DNA from: JADKAV01 sp037046735 | GTDB lineage: Bacteria > Actinomycetota > Actinomycetes > S36-B12 > UBA10799 | Length of the DNA: 64,000 nt | Direction of reading: 5' to 3' | Assembly (NCBI GenBank): GCA_037046735.1 | Contig: JBAOHC010000021.1 | Span: forward strand, 124,001 to 188,000 | Part shown: positions 52,371 through 60,323 of the stretch, piece after piece | How positions within the stretch are numbered: position 1 is the stretch's first letter | Layout: each line of letters starts with the position of its first letter | Notes under the pieces: generated by a model | What the model was told of the DNA's origin: nothing | The model's database searches: none | The model's input: only the letters and a program-made list of their open reading frames with translations | Translations under genes and position numbers: made by a program

Positions 52371-52901
52371 GTGTGCGTGGACAAGCGCGAGATGTTGAAA
52401 CAGCAGATCTTGGACAAGGCCGTCGTTCACGGCAAGGTGACGTTGTCCAGCGGTAAACAGGCCGATTACTACATTGATCTGCGCCGGATCACTCTGGACC
52501 ACGAAGCGGCACCGCTGGTCGGTTCGATCATGCGCGAACTGACCGCCGACCTGCACTTCGACGCCGTGGGCGGTTTGACCCTTGGCGCCGACCCGGTGGC
52601 CACCGCGATGATGCACGCTCATGGCCGACCGATGAATGCGTTCGTGGTGCGCAAGAAGGGCAAGGCGCATGGCCTGCAGCGCCGGATCGAGGGCCCCAAC
52701 GTCGACGGCAAGCGCGTGCTGGCCGTGGAGGACACCTCAACGACCGGTGGAAGTGTCCTGACGGCCGTGGAGGCGCTGCGGGCTGCCGGCGCCCACGTGG
52801 AAGCCGTCGCCGTCATTGTCGACCGGGGCGCAGGTGACGCAGTGCGGGCAGCCGGCCTGGACTACCGTGCGGCCTATACGCTGCGCGATCTGGGACTGTG
52901 A
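52371..52901 (+). CDS. pyrE: Orotate phosphoribosyltransferase
   Basis: The 176-residue enzyme makes OMP from orotate and PRPP. LSSGKQADYYIDLRRITL is the N-terminal hallmark and VLAVEDTSTTGGSVLTA the PRPP-binding loop. AGGAGG lies about 9 bases before GTG 52371; GTG 52377 is another possible start. Its stop overlaps the next start (GTGA). Confidence 0.95.
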   Translation: MCVDKREMLKQQILDKAVVHGKVTLSSGKQADYYIDLRRITLDHEAAPLVGSIMRELTADLHFDAVGGLTLGADPVATAMMHAHGRPMNAFVVRKKGKAHGLQRRIEGPNVDGKRVLAVEDTSTTGGSVLTAVEALRAAGAHVEAVAVIVDRGAGDAVRAAGLDYRAAYTLRDLGL

Positions 52902-53365
52902 CTGAGCTGCAGGTCGCGTTACTGCCACCGCTGCCAGGGGAACAGTGGTCGTGGGGGGAGTGTGCGGCCGAACTGGCCGCCTACGGCTATCCCGTGCGAA
53001 TCGTGGAGGCACACCCCGATGATTCCGGTGGCGAGTTGGACCTGGCCGGCATGTACGTCGCTCACTGTGCCCTCGAGTTGGCCCAGGACCCGGGCCGACC
53101 ACCGGTCGTGCTGGTCGTCTACGGCGGGGCGGGGCGGATGCTGGCGGCCATCGGCTTCTCGCAGCGCGCCTCCCGGCGGCGGGTCCTCGGATACGTCTTC
53201 GTCGACGCGGAACTGCCCAAGGCCGGCGTGGCCGACTGGCCGGATGCCCCCGTGACGTACATCGGCGCCCGCGAAGCGGTGGTGGCAGGTTTGCGCGGAT
53301 GGGACGTGCTGCCCGGCGATGACGTGGCTGCGGAACTGCGCAGTGTGGCAGCCGTGAGCATCTGA
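52898..53365 (+). CDS. Hypothetical protein, possibly degenerate alpha/beta-hydrolase fold
   Basis: The 155-residue protein overlaps pyrE by four bases (GTGA) and is likely cotranslated. The strand-loop-helix pattern LVVYGGAGRMLAAIGF and VLGYVFVDAELP is like an alpha/beta hydrolase core, but the nucleophile elbow reads YGGAG with no Ser. It could be a binding protein or an unrelated fold. No known family recognised; context suggests a link to pyrimidine metabolism only by position. Confidence 0.65.
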   Translation: MTELQVALLPPLPGEQWSWGECAAELAAYGYPVRIVEAHPDDSGGELDLAGMYVAHCALELAQDPGRPPVVLVVYGGAGRMLAAIGFSQRASRRRVLGYVFVDAELPKAGVADWPDAPVTYIGAREAVVAGLRGWDVLPGDDVAAELRSVAAVSI

Positions 53366-53373
53366 GGTCGCGC

Positions 53374-54384
53374 TCACAGCGCCGCCAACAGCATCCTCTC
53401 GATGTCGGGGTCCAAGCCGGTCACTGCCGCGCTGGAAGTCGGCACCCAATCCAGACCCTCCGCCAGCAACCAGGACCACGTGTCCGCAATCGTCTGCTCC
53501 AGGGGGCGAGCGACAAATCCGAACTCAACCGCGGCCCGGCCGTCGACGGCGAACGCTCCGGCGTTGGCCGGGTCGGGCGGTAGCCACAATGGGAGACCGC
53601 GCCAAGGTTGCACGCCCGCAGCCATCACCGCCTGATCCGCGACGAAGACCGGCCTGCCACCGGTCACGCCAGCAACCCCAGTGGCCACATCCCCCCATGT
53701 GTAGGCGCCCACCGGCGTGACGACGTCGTACGCGCCCGGCCGACCGGTCTCCGCGCACAACAACATGAACTCCGCGAGGTCGCGGACGTCCACGTACTGG
53801 AAGTCGCGCTCGGGATCGCCGCCCACCACGAATTGGCCATTACTCGCTCGACGCAAGTAGTCAGGAAGGCGACCCAGATCCTCATGGGGGCCAAGGATCA
53901 CGCCCGGTCGCAGCACGAGGGTGTTGACATGTCCGTAGATCGTCTCCACCGCTCGTTCGATGCCGGCCTTAAGCCGGCCGTACTTGGCCAGATCCGAGCT
54001 GGGCCCCTCGGTGATCCCCGTTTCGTAGGTTGGCGAGGAGGCTTCCACGGGCCGGGCCGGCCAGTCCTTGTGGGCCGTCACAGTGCTGACCACGGCGTAA
54101 CTGGGGGCGACGTCGTGCAGGATGCGAGCACTCATGAGGGCGTGCGACGGCGCGTGACAGGCTGGATCGATGATGATGTCGGCCCCGCCGCGGTCATCGA
54201 CCAGTTTGGCCAGTGCCCGCAGATCGGCGATCGTGGTGCGGTCCCCGCGCACTGCCAGCGCCCCACGAGGCGGGGGGCCGCTCTTGCCCCGGTTGAACAC
54301 GACGACGTCGTAGCCACGGCTGGCAGCTGCATCACATATCGCTCGTCCTACATAGCGAGTTCCGCCCAGCACCACGAGACGCAT
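53374..54384 (-). CDS. NAD-dependent epimerase/reductase family protein
   Basis: The 336-residue protein starts RLVVLGGTRYVGRAI, an atypical SDR NAD motif, and continues GVILGPHEDLGRLPDYLRRASNGQ and FQYVDVRDLAEFML, as in the sugar epimerase/NmrA-like reductases of actinobacteria. It follows the SDR gene with no gap (stop at 54385, start 54384), so the two are coupled. Substrate unknown. Confidence 0.85.
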   Translation of the reverse strand: MRLVVLGGTRYVGRAICDAAASRGYDVVVFNRGKSGPPPRGALAVRGDRTTIADLRALAKLVDDRGGADIIIDPACHAPSHALMSARILHDVAPSYAVVSTVTAHKDWPARPVEASSPTYETGITEGPSSDLAKYGRLKAGIERAVETIYGHVNTLVLRPGVILGPHEDLGRLPDYLRRASNGQFVVGGDPERDFQYVDVRDLAEFMLLCAETGRPGAYDVVTPVGAYTWGDVATGVAGVTGGRPVFVADQAVMAAGVQPWRGLPLWLPPDPANAGAFAVDGRAAVEFGFVARPLEQTIADTWSWLLAEGLDWVPTSSAAVTGLDPDIERMLLAAL

Positions 54385-55110
54385 CTACTCGCCCCTGCCC
54401 TGCGCGGCCTTGCGCAACACCGATCGAGGTGCCAGGCGGGCGACCTGGGCCAGCGCCTGATAACGAAGGCTGGGCACACTGAGCACTCTGCCCCGGTCAC
54501 AGTCCGTGATGCCCTGGCGCGCAACCTCCCCCGCGTTCAGCCAGATCCAGTCAGGGCCCCCGACATCCATGGCTGCGCGCTCATGGAACTCCGTTCGGGT
54601 GAAGCCCGGGCACAACGCGGTGACATGAACGTTGGAGGGCGTCTGCGCAGCCAGACTCTCACTGAATACCGTCACCCACGCCTTGGCCGCCGAATAGGTG
54701 CCGAAGGGGACCCAGCCGGCCACGCTGCTCACGTTGAGGATGCGACCCCGGCCGCGAGCAACCATCCCCGGCAAGGCGCTGTGGGTCAGGCGCATGGGCG
54801 CGGTGACCAGCACATCGAGCATCCTCTGCTCGTCGGCCACATCGCTGTCGACGAACGCCTGGTTGAGGCCGTACCCGGCGTTGTTCACCAGCCAGTCGAC
54901 CTCCCGAGCCGCATCCTCCACGACATCGCGCTGGGCGGCGTCGGACAGGTCGGCGGGCAGGACCTCACAGTTGCCGAGGTCGGAGGCGATCGCTTCCAAT
55001 CGCTGGGCGTCACGCGCCACCAGGATCAGGCGATGGCCGCGCCGGGACAACTCGTTCGCGATCTCTCGACCGATGCCTGCGGTCGGACCCGTCACCAGCG
55101 CTAAGCCCAC
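54385..55110 (-). CDS. Short-chain dehydrogenase/reductase
   Basis: The 241-residue SDR has VTGPTAGIGREIANEL, VNNAGYG and the catalytic set with VSSVAGWVPFGTYSAAKAW (Ser, Tyr, Lys). The dinucleotide motif has PTAGIG rather than the common SSGIG. It is upstream of, and coupled to, the epimerase-like gene. Start GTG 55110; divergent from the aminotransferase. Confidence 0.9.
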   Translation of the reverse strand: MGLALVTGPTAGIGREIANELSRRGHRLILVARDAQRLEAIASDLGNCEVLPADLSDAAQRDVVEDAAREVDWLVNNAGYGLNQAFVDSDVADEQRMLDVLVTAPMRLTHSALPGMVARGRGRILNVSSVAGWVPFGTYSAAKAWVTVFSESLAAQTPSNVHVTALCPGFTRTEFHERAAMDVGGPDWIWLNAGEVARQGITDCDRGRVLSVPSLRYQALAQVARLAPRSVLRKAAQGRGE

Positions 55111-55171
55111 AATGGCCCATTCTTGCTCCCCTGCTCACGGGGACGCCAGATGAGGCACGAGAATCGCAGAC

Positions 55172-56332
55172 ATGACAGATCGGCTGGTCACACGGATGCA
55201 CCCCTTCGAACGCACGATCTTCGGGGAGATGTCCGCGCTGGCAACCCGTTTGGGTGCCGTCAACCTCGGCCAGGGATTCCCCGACACCGGTGGGCCGCTG
55301 ACAGTCCGGCAGGCGGCCGAGCGGGCGATCCACGACGGTTTGGGCGACCAGTACCCCCCGGCCCATGGCCTGCCCGAATTGCGCGCGGCGATCATCGAGC
55401 ATCAAGAGCGCTTCTACGGTCTGCAGGTCACCGATGCTGGCGTTGCTGTCACGACAGGCGCCTCGGAGGCCTTGGCCGCCGCCATCCTGGCGCTTGTCGA
55501 ACCAGGGCAGGACGTGATGGTGCTCGACCCTTCCTTCGACCTGTATGGGGCAGCGATCGCGCTGGCGGGCGCGGGCCGGGTGGCGGTTCCCCTGACCGGC
55601 GACGCGCTGCGCCCCGATGTGGCGGCGATGCGGGCGGCCCTGACCCCAGCGACCCGCCTGCTGCTGCTGAACAGCCCCCACAACCCGACCGGAATCGTGT
55701 TCACCCCCGCAGAACTGGCCGATCTAGCTGCTTTCGCCATCGAGCACGACCTGCTGGTCCTGGCTGACGAGGCGTACGAACATCTGTGGTTCGACGACTC
55801 CGTGCATGTGCCCATCGCCACCTTGCCCGGGATGTTCGAGCGGACAGTGACGGTCGGCTCAGGCGGCAAGTCCTTCTCGTTCACCGGGTGGAAGGTCGGC
55901 TGGGCGACCGGCCCCGATGATCTGATCGCGGCGGTGCGGGTGGTCCGTCAGCATCTGTCCTACGTCTCCGGCGGCCCCTTTCAGCACGCGATCACTGCTG
56001 GCTTGCGCCTGCCGGATACCTACTTCGACGACTTCCGGGCGGACCTGGCCAGCAAACGCGACCTGCTGTGCGCGGGCCTTGCGGATCTGGGCTTCCGGGC
56101 GATCCCCCCACAGGGCACGTACTTCGCGACCACGGACGTCACCCCGCTGGGCTTCTCCGACGGCGAAGAATTCTCCCGGCGGGCTCCGGTCGAGGCAGGT
56201 GTGGTGGTGATTCCGCAGAGCGCGCTGAGCGACCATCCCGAGACGACCGCGCCGTACGTCCGCTGGGCGTTCTGCAAGCAACCGGCCGTGCTGCAGGAGG
56301 CTTTGGACCGCCTGGCGGTATGGCTCACGTGA
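55172..56332 (+). CDS. PLP-dependent aminotransferase, class I/II
   Basis: The 386-residue protein shows NLGQGFPDTGGP, NSPHNPTG (171 region), ADEAYEHL with Asp 199 and the PLP Lys 233 in SGGKSFSFTGWKVGW. It is close to the DapC / kynurenine-type aminotransferases, which act on N-succinyl-diaminopimelate, methionine or aromatic substrates; which one is not decided by sequence. Its stop overlaps the next start (GTGA). Confidence 0.9.
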   Translation: MTDRLVTRMHPFERTIFGEMSALATRLGAVNLGQGFPDTGGPLTVRQAAERAIHDGLGDQYPPAHGLPELRAAIIEHQERFYGLQVTDAGVAVTTGASEALAAAILALVEPGQDVMVLDPSFDLYGAAIALAGAGRVAVPLTGDALRPDVAAMRAALTPATRLLLLNSPHNPTGIVFTPAELADLAAFAIEHDLLVLADEAYEHLWFDDSVHVPIATLPGMFERTVTVGSGGKSFSFTGWKVGWATGPDDLIAAVRVVRQHLSYVSGGPFQHAITAGLRLPDTYFDDFRADLASKRDLLCAGLADLGFRAIPPQGTYFATTDVTPLGFSDGEEFSRRAPVEAGVVVIPQSALSDHPETTAPYVRWAFCKQPAVLQEALDRLAVWLT

Positions 56333-56886
56333 GGCATCTCGGGCGCCCGCAGTTTGGGAAGCTCGCCTTCGAGGGCCAGTGGGAGCAGGCGCTGTGTTTC
56401 GACCCCGGTCTCTCCCGGCCCGAAGCGGTGGCGCTGCTCAACGGTTCGACCGAGGTGGCGTGTGAGGCCTTCTTCACCGGTGGGTTTGTCGGAGTGCGGC
56501 GATACGGCACCGCAGATGAGGTGCTCACGTTCGTCCTCGGTTTCGCCCGAGCCATGAGTGCCGACGACTTCACGCAGGCATTACGGGATCTCGGCGTCCC
56601 CGTCGGCGAACGTCTCCTCTTCGCCGAGATCGGCGCCGAAGGGGCCTGGCACAGTGTCGGGCCGGTGCGGGTACCCGACGATCTGGACGCCCTGGAGTCG
56701 GCGCTGGCCGGGTCCGTGCTGGTTCGCGATCGAGACCACAGCAAATACGTCGAGTTCGCGTTCGACAATGGCGACGGCACCACACACTGGTTCGCGCAGG
56801 ACGTGTCGCGGGCAGGCGAGGTGGACGTGGCCGCCGTCCGCGCTGCCTGCGAGGACGTCCGAAAGGATCATCCGCTGCGCCGATAG
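56329..56886 (+). CDS. Hypothetical protein coupled to aminotransferase
   Basis: The 185-residue protein (RHLGRPQFGKLAFEGQWEQAL ... KDHPLRR) has an alpha/beta composition without signal peptide or membrane helix. No family is recognised. GTG 56329 overlaps the aminotransferase stop by four bases, suggesting coupled translation; ATG 56320 is an alternative. A C-terminal region with DDLDALESALAGSVLVRDRDHSKYVEF may be a ligand-binding core, but this is not supported by a known motif. Confidence 0.65.
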   Translation: MRHLGRPQFGKLAFEGQWEQALCFDPGLSRPEAVALLNGSTEVACEAFFTGGFVGVRRYGTADEVLTFVLGFARAMSADDFTQALRDLGVPVGERLLFAEIGAEGAWHSVGPVRVPDDLDALESALAGSVLVRDRDHSKYVEFAFDNGDGTTHWFAQDVSRAGEVDVAAVRAACEDVRKDHPLRR

Positions 56887-56941
56887 CGGCCCACCCATAC
56901 ATGTCGCTACGGTGCAGTCACCCCATCGAAAGGACCTCACC

Positions 56942-57058
56942 ATGTCCGACCCCACTGCCTGTTCGGAAAGCGGCTGCTCGTGCAAGGGCTACAGCCAGCC
57001 CGACACGGGCACCTCCTGCAAGACCTGCGGTCACTACTCGGGGAAGCACACCGGCTGA
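56942..57058 (+). CDS. Short Cys-rich protein, 38 residues, likely zinc ribbon
   Basis: ATG 56942 to TGA 57056-57058 encodes a peptide with CSCKGY and CKTCGHYSGKH, giving two Cys pairs and two His typical of a small zinc knuckle. AAAGGA lies 7 bases upstream. It is not in the same transcription unit as the glutarate operon, which has its own operator just downstream. Function unknown. Confidence 0.65.
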   Translation: MSDPTACSESGCSCKGYSQPDTGTSCKTCGHYSGKHTG

Positions 57059-57092
57059 AAGCCAGCACCCCGTCGCGAAGTGTGACAGACAA

Positions 57093-57123
57093 CTGTATAC
57101 AATTTGAGGACGATTGCATACAG
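57093..57123 (+). promoter_or_regulatory. Likely GntR/FCD operator of the glutarate operon
   Basis: CTGTATACAAT (57093-57103) and ATTGCATACAG (57113-57123) are reverse complements at 10 of 11 positions with a 9-base spacer. The left half contains the palindrome TGTATACA typical of FCD-type GntR sites. It lies 10 bases before the CoA-transferase GTG and covers its ribosome site (CAGGAG), so binding of the regulator encoded at 58260 would block expression. This is the most AT-rich spot of the neighbourhood. Confidence 0.7.
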
Positions 57124-57132
57124 GAGTGAACC

Positions 57133-58263
57133 GTGGGACCTCTGGACGGCGTACTCGTCGCTGATTTCACCCGTGTGCTGGCCGGGCCCTACGCCACGAT
57201 GCTGCTCGCCGACCTCGGCGCGACCGTGGTCAAGGTCGAGCGGCCCGGCGCCGGCGATGACACTCGCGCATGGGGACCGCCTTTTACCGACAATGGGCAG
57301 AGCACCTACTTCCAGTCCGTGAACCGCAACAAACAATCGATCGCGCTCGACCTGTCGGATGCGGCAGACCTGCACATCGCGCAACGCCTGGCCCAGCGCG
57401 CCGACGTGTTCATCGAGAACTACAAACCCGGCGGGCTCATGCGGTTCCGGCTGGACTACGCGAGCGTCGCGCTGTTGAACCCGGACGTCGTGTACTGCTC
57501 GATCAGCGGCTTCGGTGACGATGTCGGCAAGGACCTCCCGGGGTACGACCTGCTGGTGCAGGCCATGGGGGGACTCATGAGCATCACGGGCACCGAGGCG
57601 CCGACGAAGGCCGGCGTTGCAGTCGTTGACGTGCTGACCGGGTTGCACGCGACCGTGGGAATGCTGGCGGCGCTGCGCCACCGCGAGTTGACCGGGCAGG
57701 GCCAGCATCTGCACGTCACCCTTCTGGGCTCCCTGCTGTCGTCGCTGGTGAACCAGTCATCGGCGTATGCAGGGGCCGGCGTCGTGGCGCGGTTGATGGG
57801 CAACGCACACCCGTCGATCGCCCCCTACGAGGTGTTCTCGTGCTCGGATCGACCGATGATTCTGGCGGTGGGCAACGACGGGCAGTTCCGCAGACTCGTC
57901 GAGGTGCTCGGCGATGCCGGCTTGGCTCTCGATCCCCGCTTCGCCACGAACACGGCGCGGGTCAGCCACCGTCAGGAACTCAAGCAGACCCTGGAAACGC
58001 ACCTGAGCACCAAACCGGCCGACGAGTGGCAACGCCTGCTCACCGCTGCGGGCGTCCCGTGTGGGCCGATCAATGACATCGGCCAAGCGTTCACGCTGGC
58101 GACCGACCTCGGGCTCGATCCGCTCGTCGAGATCGACGGGGCCCAACAGGTCGCGAACCCGGTCACGTACACCGCCACACCTGCGACCTACCGCAGCGCG
58201 CCCCCAGCGGTGGACGGCGACCGTGCCGCGGTGCTGCGGATGCTCGATGGCGACGTGCGATGA
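57133..58263 (+). CDS. Class III CoA-transferase (CaiB/BaiF), probably glutarate CoA-transferase
   Basis: The 376-residue protein has the family start GPLDGVLVADFTRVLAGPYATMLLADLGATVVKVE and the catalytic Asp 166 in AVVDVLTG. Class III enzymes move CoA between carboxylic acids. With glutaryl-CoA dehydrogenase and a GntR regulator in one operon, the likely reaction is activation of glutarate from succinyl-CoA. The assignment rests on context. It overlaps the regulator by four bases. Confidence 0.85.
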   Translation: MGPLDGVLVADFTRVLAGPYATMLLADLGATVVKVERPGAGDDTRAWGPPFTDNGQSTYFQSVNRNKQSIALDLSDAADLHIAQRLAQRADVFIENYKPGGLMRFRLDYASVALLNPDVVYCSISGFGDDVGKDLPGYDLLVQAMGGLMSITGTEAPTKAGVAVVDVLTGLHATVGMLAALRHRELTGQGQHLHVTLLGSLLSSLVNQSSAYAGAGVVARLMGNAHPSIAPYEVFSCSDRPMILAVGNDGQFRRLVEVLGDAGLALDPRFATNTARVSHRQELKQTLETHLSTKPADEWQRLLTAAGVPCGPINDIGQAFTLATDLGLDPLVEIDGAQQVANPVTYTATPATYRSAPPAVDGDRAAVLRMLDGDVR

Positions 58264-58907
58264 CTGCTGCCGAGCGCACCCTGACAGCTCTGCGGGCTGA
58301 CGTACTCACCGGCGGTCTGGCCCCCGGTGAGCAGCTCGTCCAGGAGGACATCGCCGACAAGTACGGCGTCAGTCGGGTACCCGTACGCGAGGCCCTCCAA
58401 CTGCTCACCTCTGAGGGCCTGGTCTCGCACGTGCCACACCGCGGGTACTTCGTCACCGAACTCAGCATCAGCGACCTCTCGGAGGTCTACCGACTGCGCC
58501 AACTCCTGGAGGCCGAAGCCATCCGGGCCGCGGTCCCCGCGCTGCGCGACGACGATGTCACGACATTCGAGGCGCTGGCGATCGCCGTGCAGGACGCCGA
58601 CGATCTGCAGGACTTGACCGCGGCCAACCGCCGGTTCCATTTCGCGCTGTTCGAAGCCGCCGGAATGGGGCGCCTCACCCGCCTACTGCGCCAACTCTGG
58701 GACGCCTCCGATGTCTACCGCAGCCTCTACTTTCAGCAGAGCGTCAACCGTTCCCGGGTGCACGCCGAACACGCCGAGATGCTGGCCGCGATCCGTGACC
58801 GCGACACCGAACACCTCATCGCCCTGCACGACGCGCACCGCGCCCACTCCGTGGCCTGGGTGCGCTCCCAACTTCTGCGCCAGACCCGACCCGAGGAGAC
58901 ACCATGA
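58260..58907 (+). CDS. GntR-family regulator with FCD domain
   Basis: The 215-residue regulator has a winged helix (about 25-70: DKYGVSRVPVREALQLLTSEGLV) and an all-helical FCD domain with metal or ligand residues in RRFHFALFEAAG and HAEHAEMLAAIRDRD. It probably represses the operon it sits in, through the operator at 57093-57123, until a small acid or its CoA ester is present. Both flanking genes overlap it by four bases. Confidence 0.9.
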   Translation: MTAAERTLTALRADVLTGGLAPGEQLVQEDIADKYGVSRVPVREALQLLTSEGLVSHVPHRGYFVTELSISDLSEVYRLRQLLEAEAIRAAVPALRDDDVTTFEALAIAVQDADDLQDLTAANRRFHFALFEAAGMGRLTRLLRQLWDASDVYRSLYFQQSVNRSRVHAEHAEMLAAIRDRDTEHLIALHDAHRAHSVAWVRSQLLRQTRPEETP

Positions 58908-60076
58908 AGAAGCCGCAAACCCCCTTCGAGCTGTTCAGCATCGAGCATCTGCTGAGCGAGGAGGAACGGGCGATCACATCTGTTGTTCGCGACTACGTCA
59001 CCACCACGATCAAGCCGCGGGTCGCAGACTGGTTCGAAACCGGCGAGATCCCCGCCCGGCAGTTGGCCCGCGAACTCGGCGAGCTCGGGGTGCTCGGCAT
59101 GCATCTGCAGGGCTACGGCTGTCAGGGCACCTCAGCGGTCGCGTACGGGCTGGCGTGTCTGGAACTGGAGGCCGGGGATTCCGGGATCCGGTCCCTGGTC
59201 AGCGTGCAGGGCTCCCTGGCGATGTACGCCATCCACGCCTTCGGCAGCGAGGAGCAGAAGTCGCAGTGGTTGCCGGGCATGGCCGCCGGCGAGTTGATCG
59301 GCTGCTTCGGGCTCACCGAGCCGGACTACGGTTCCAACCCCGGCGGCATGATCACGAACGCCAAACGGGACGGTGAGGACTGGATCCTCAACGGCGCCAA
59401 GATGTGGATCACCAACGGAAACGTCGCCGACGTGGCAGTCGTCTGGGCGCGCACCGAGGAGGGTATCCGAGGATTTGTCGTGCCGACGGACACCCCTGGC
59501 TTCACCGCCAACCCGATTCACAAGAAGATGTCGCTGCGCGCTTCCGTGACCAGTGAACTGGTCTTCGCAGACGTCCGCCTGCCCGGCGATGCTGTGCTGC
59601 CCGAGGTGGTCGGTCTGCGGGGGCCGCTGTCCTGTCTGAACGAGGCTCGCTTTGGCATCGTGTTCGGCACGATGGGCGCTGCTCGCGACTGCCTGGAGAC
59701 GGCAATCGACTACAGCGTGACGCGCGAGCAGTTCGATAAGCCCATCGGAGCCTTCCAATTGACCCAGCAGAAACTCGCCGACATGGCGCTGGAAGTGGGG
59801 AAGGGCACGCTGCTTGCTTTGCATCTCGGCCGGCTCAAGGACGAGCACCTCCTGCGGGCCGAGCAGGTCAGTGTCGGCAAGTTGAACAACGCCCGGGAAG
59901 CGCTGGACATCGCGCGGAAGTGCCGCGGGATCCTCGGCGGGAACGGCATCACGCTGGAGTACCCGGTGATCCGGCACATGAACAACTTGGAGTCGGTGTA
60001 CACCTACGAGGGCACCAACGAGATGCATACGCTGGTGGTCGGCGAGGCCTTGACGGGGCTACCGGCCTATCGGTAG
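58904..60076 (+). CDS. Glutaryl-CoA dehydrogenase-like acyl-CoA dehydrogenase
   Basis: The 390-residue flavoprotein shows FGLTEPDYGSNPGGM, WITNGNVADVAVVWA, and near the end VYTYEGTNEMHTL with catalytic Glu 369, the pattern of glutaryl-CoA dehydrogenases, which oxidise and decarboxylate glutaryl-CoA to crotonyl-CoA. Together with the CoA-transferase it gives a two-step glutarate (lysine degradation) route. It closes the operon; a tandem repeat lies downstream. Confidence 0.88.
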   Translation: MKKPQTPFELFSIEHLLSEEERAITSVVRDYVTTTIKPRVADWFETGEIPARQLARELGELGVLGMHLQGYGCQGTSAVAYGLACLELEAGDSGIRSLVSVQGSLAMYAIHAFGSEEQKSQWLPGMAAGELIGCFGLTEPDYGSNPGGMITNAKRDGEDWILNGAKMWITNGNVADVAVVWARTEEGIRGFVVPTDTPGFTANPIHKKMSLRASVTSELVFADVRLPGDAVLPEVVGLRGPLSCLNEARFGIVFGTMGAARDCLETAIDYSVTREQFDKPIGAFQLTQQKLADMALEVGKGTLLALHLGRLKDEHLLRAEQVSVGKLNNAREALDIARKCRGILGGNGITLEYPVIRHMNNLESVYTYEGTNEMHTLVVGEALTGLPAYR

Positions 60077-60146
60077 GTGGCGGGCCGCGCCCAGGTCACG
60101 CTCGATGTGGCTCGGATGCCGCAGGGCGTGTTGGCCCCAAACGTTG

Positions 60147-60280
60147 TACGACACGCCGCGCTAGATCACAACAACCGCCCAACCCCGCGCCACCCCGAGC
60201 CAATGGGCACTCGTTGCTACGACACGCCGCGCTAGATCACAACAACCGCCCAACCCCGCGCCACCCCGAGCCAATGGGCA
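60147..60280. repeat. Perfect 63-bp tandem repeat, two copies
   Basis: The 63-base unit beginning TACGACACGCCGCGCTAG occurs at 60147-60209 and 60218-60280 without a mismatch, spaced by eight bases (period 71). The bases after copy 2 resemble the spacer after copy 1 (TTGCT), as if a third copy was cut short. It fills much of the gap between the convergent acyl-CoA dehydrogenase and ABC permease genes (60077-60323). No hairpin with a clear terminator shape is seen. Confidence 0.88.
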
Positions 60281-60323
60281 GTTATTGCTGCAGCCAGGGG
60301 CCAACGGACGCGTGCCCCAGCGC

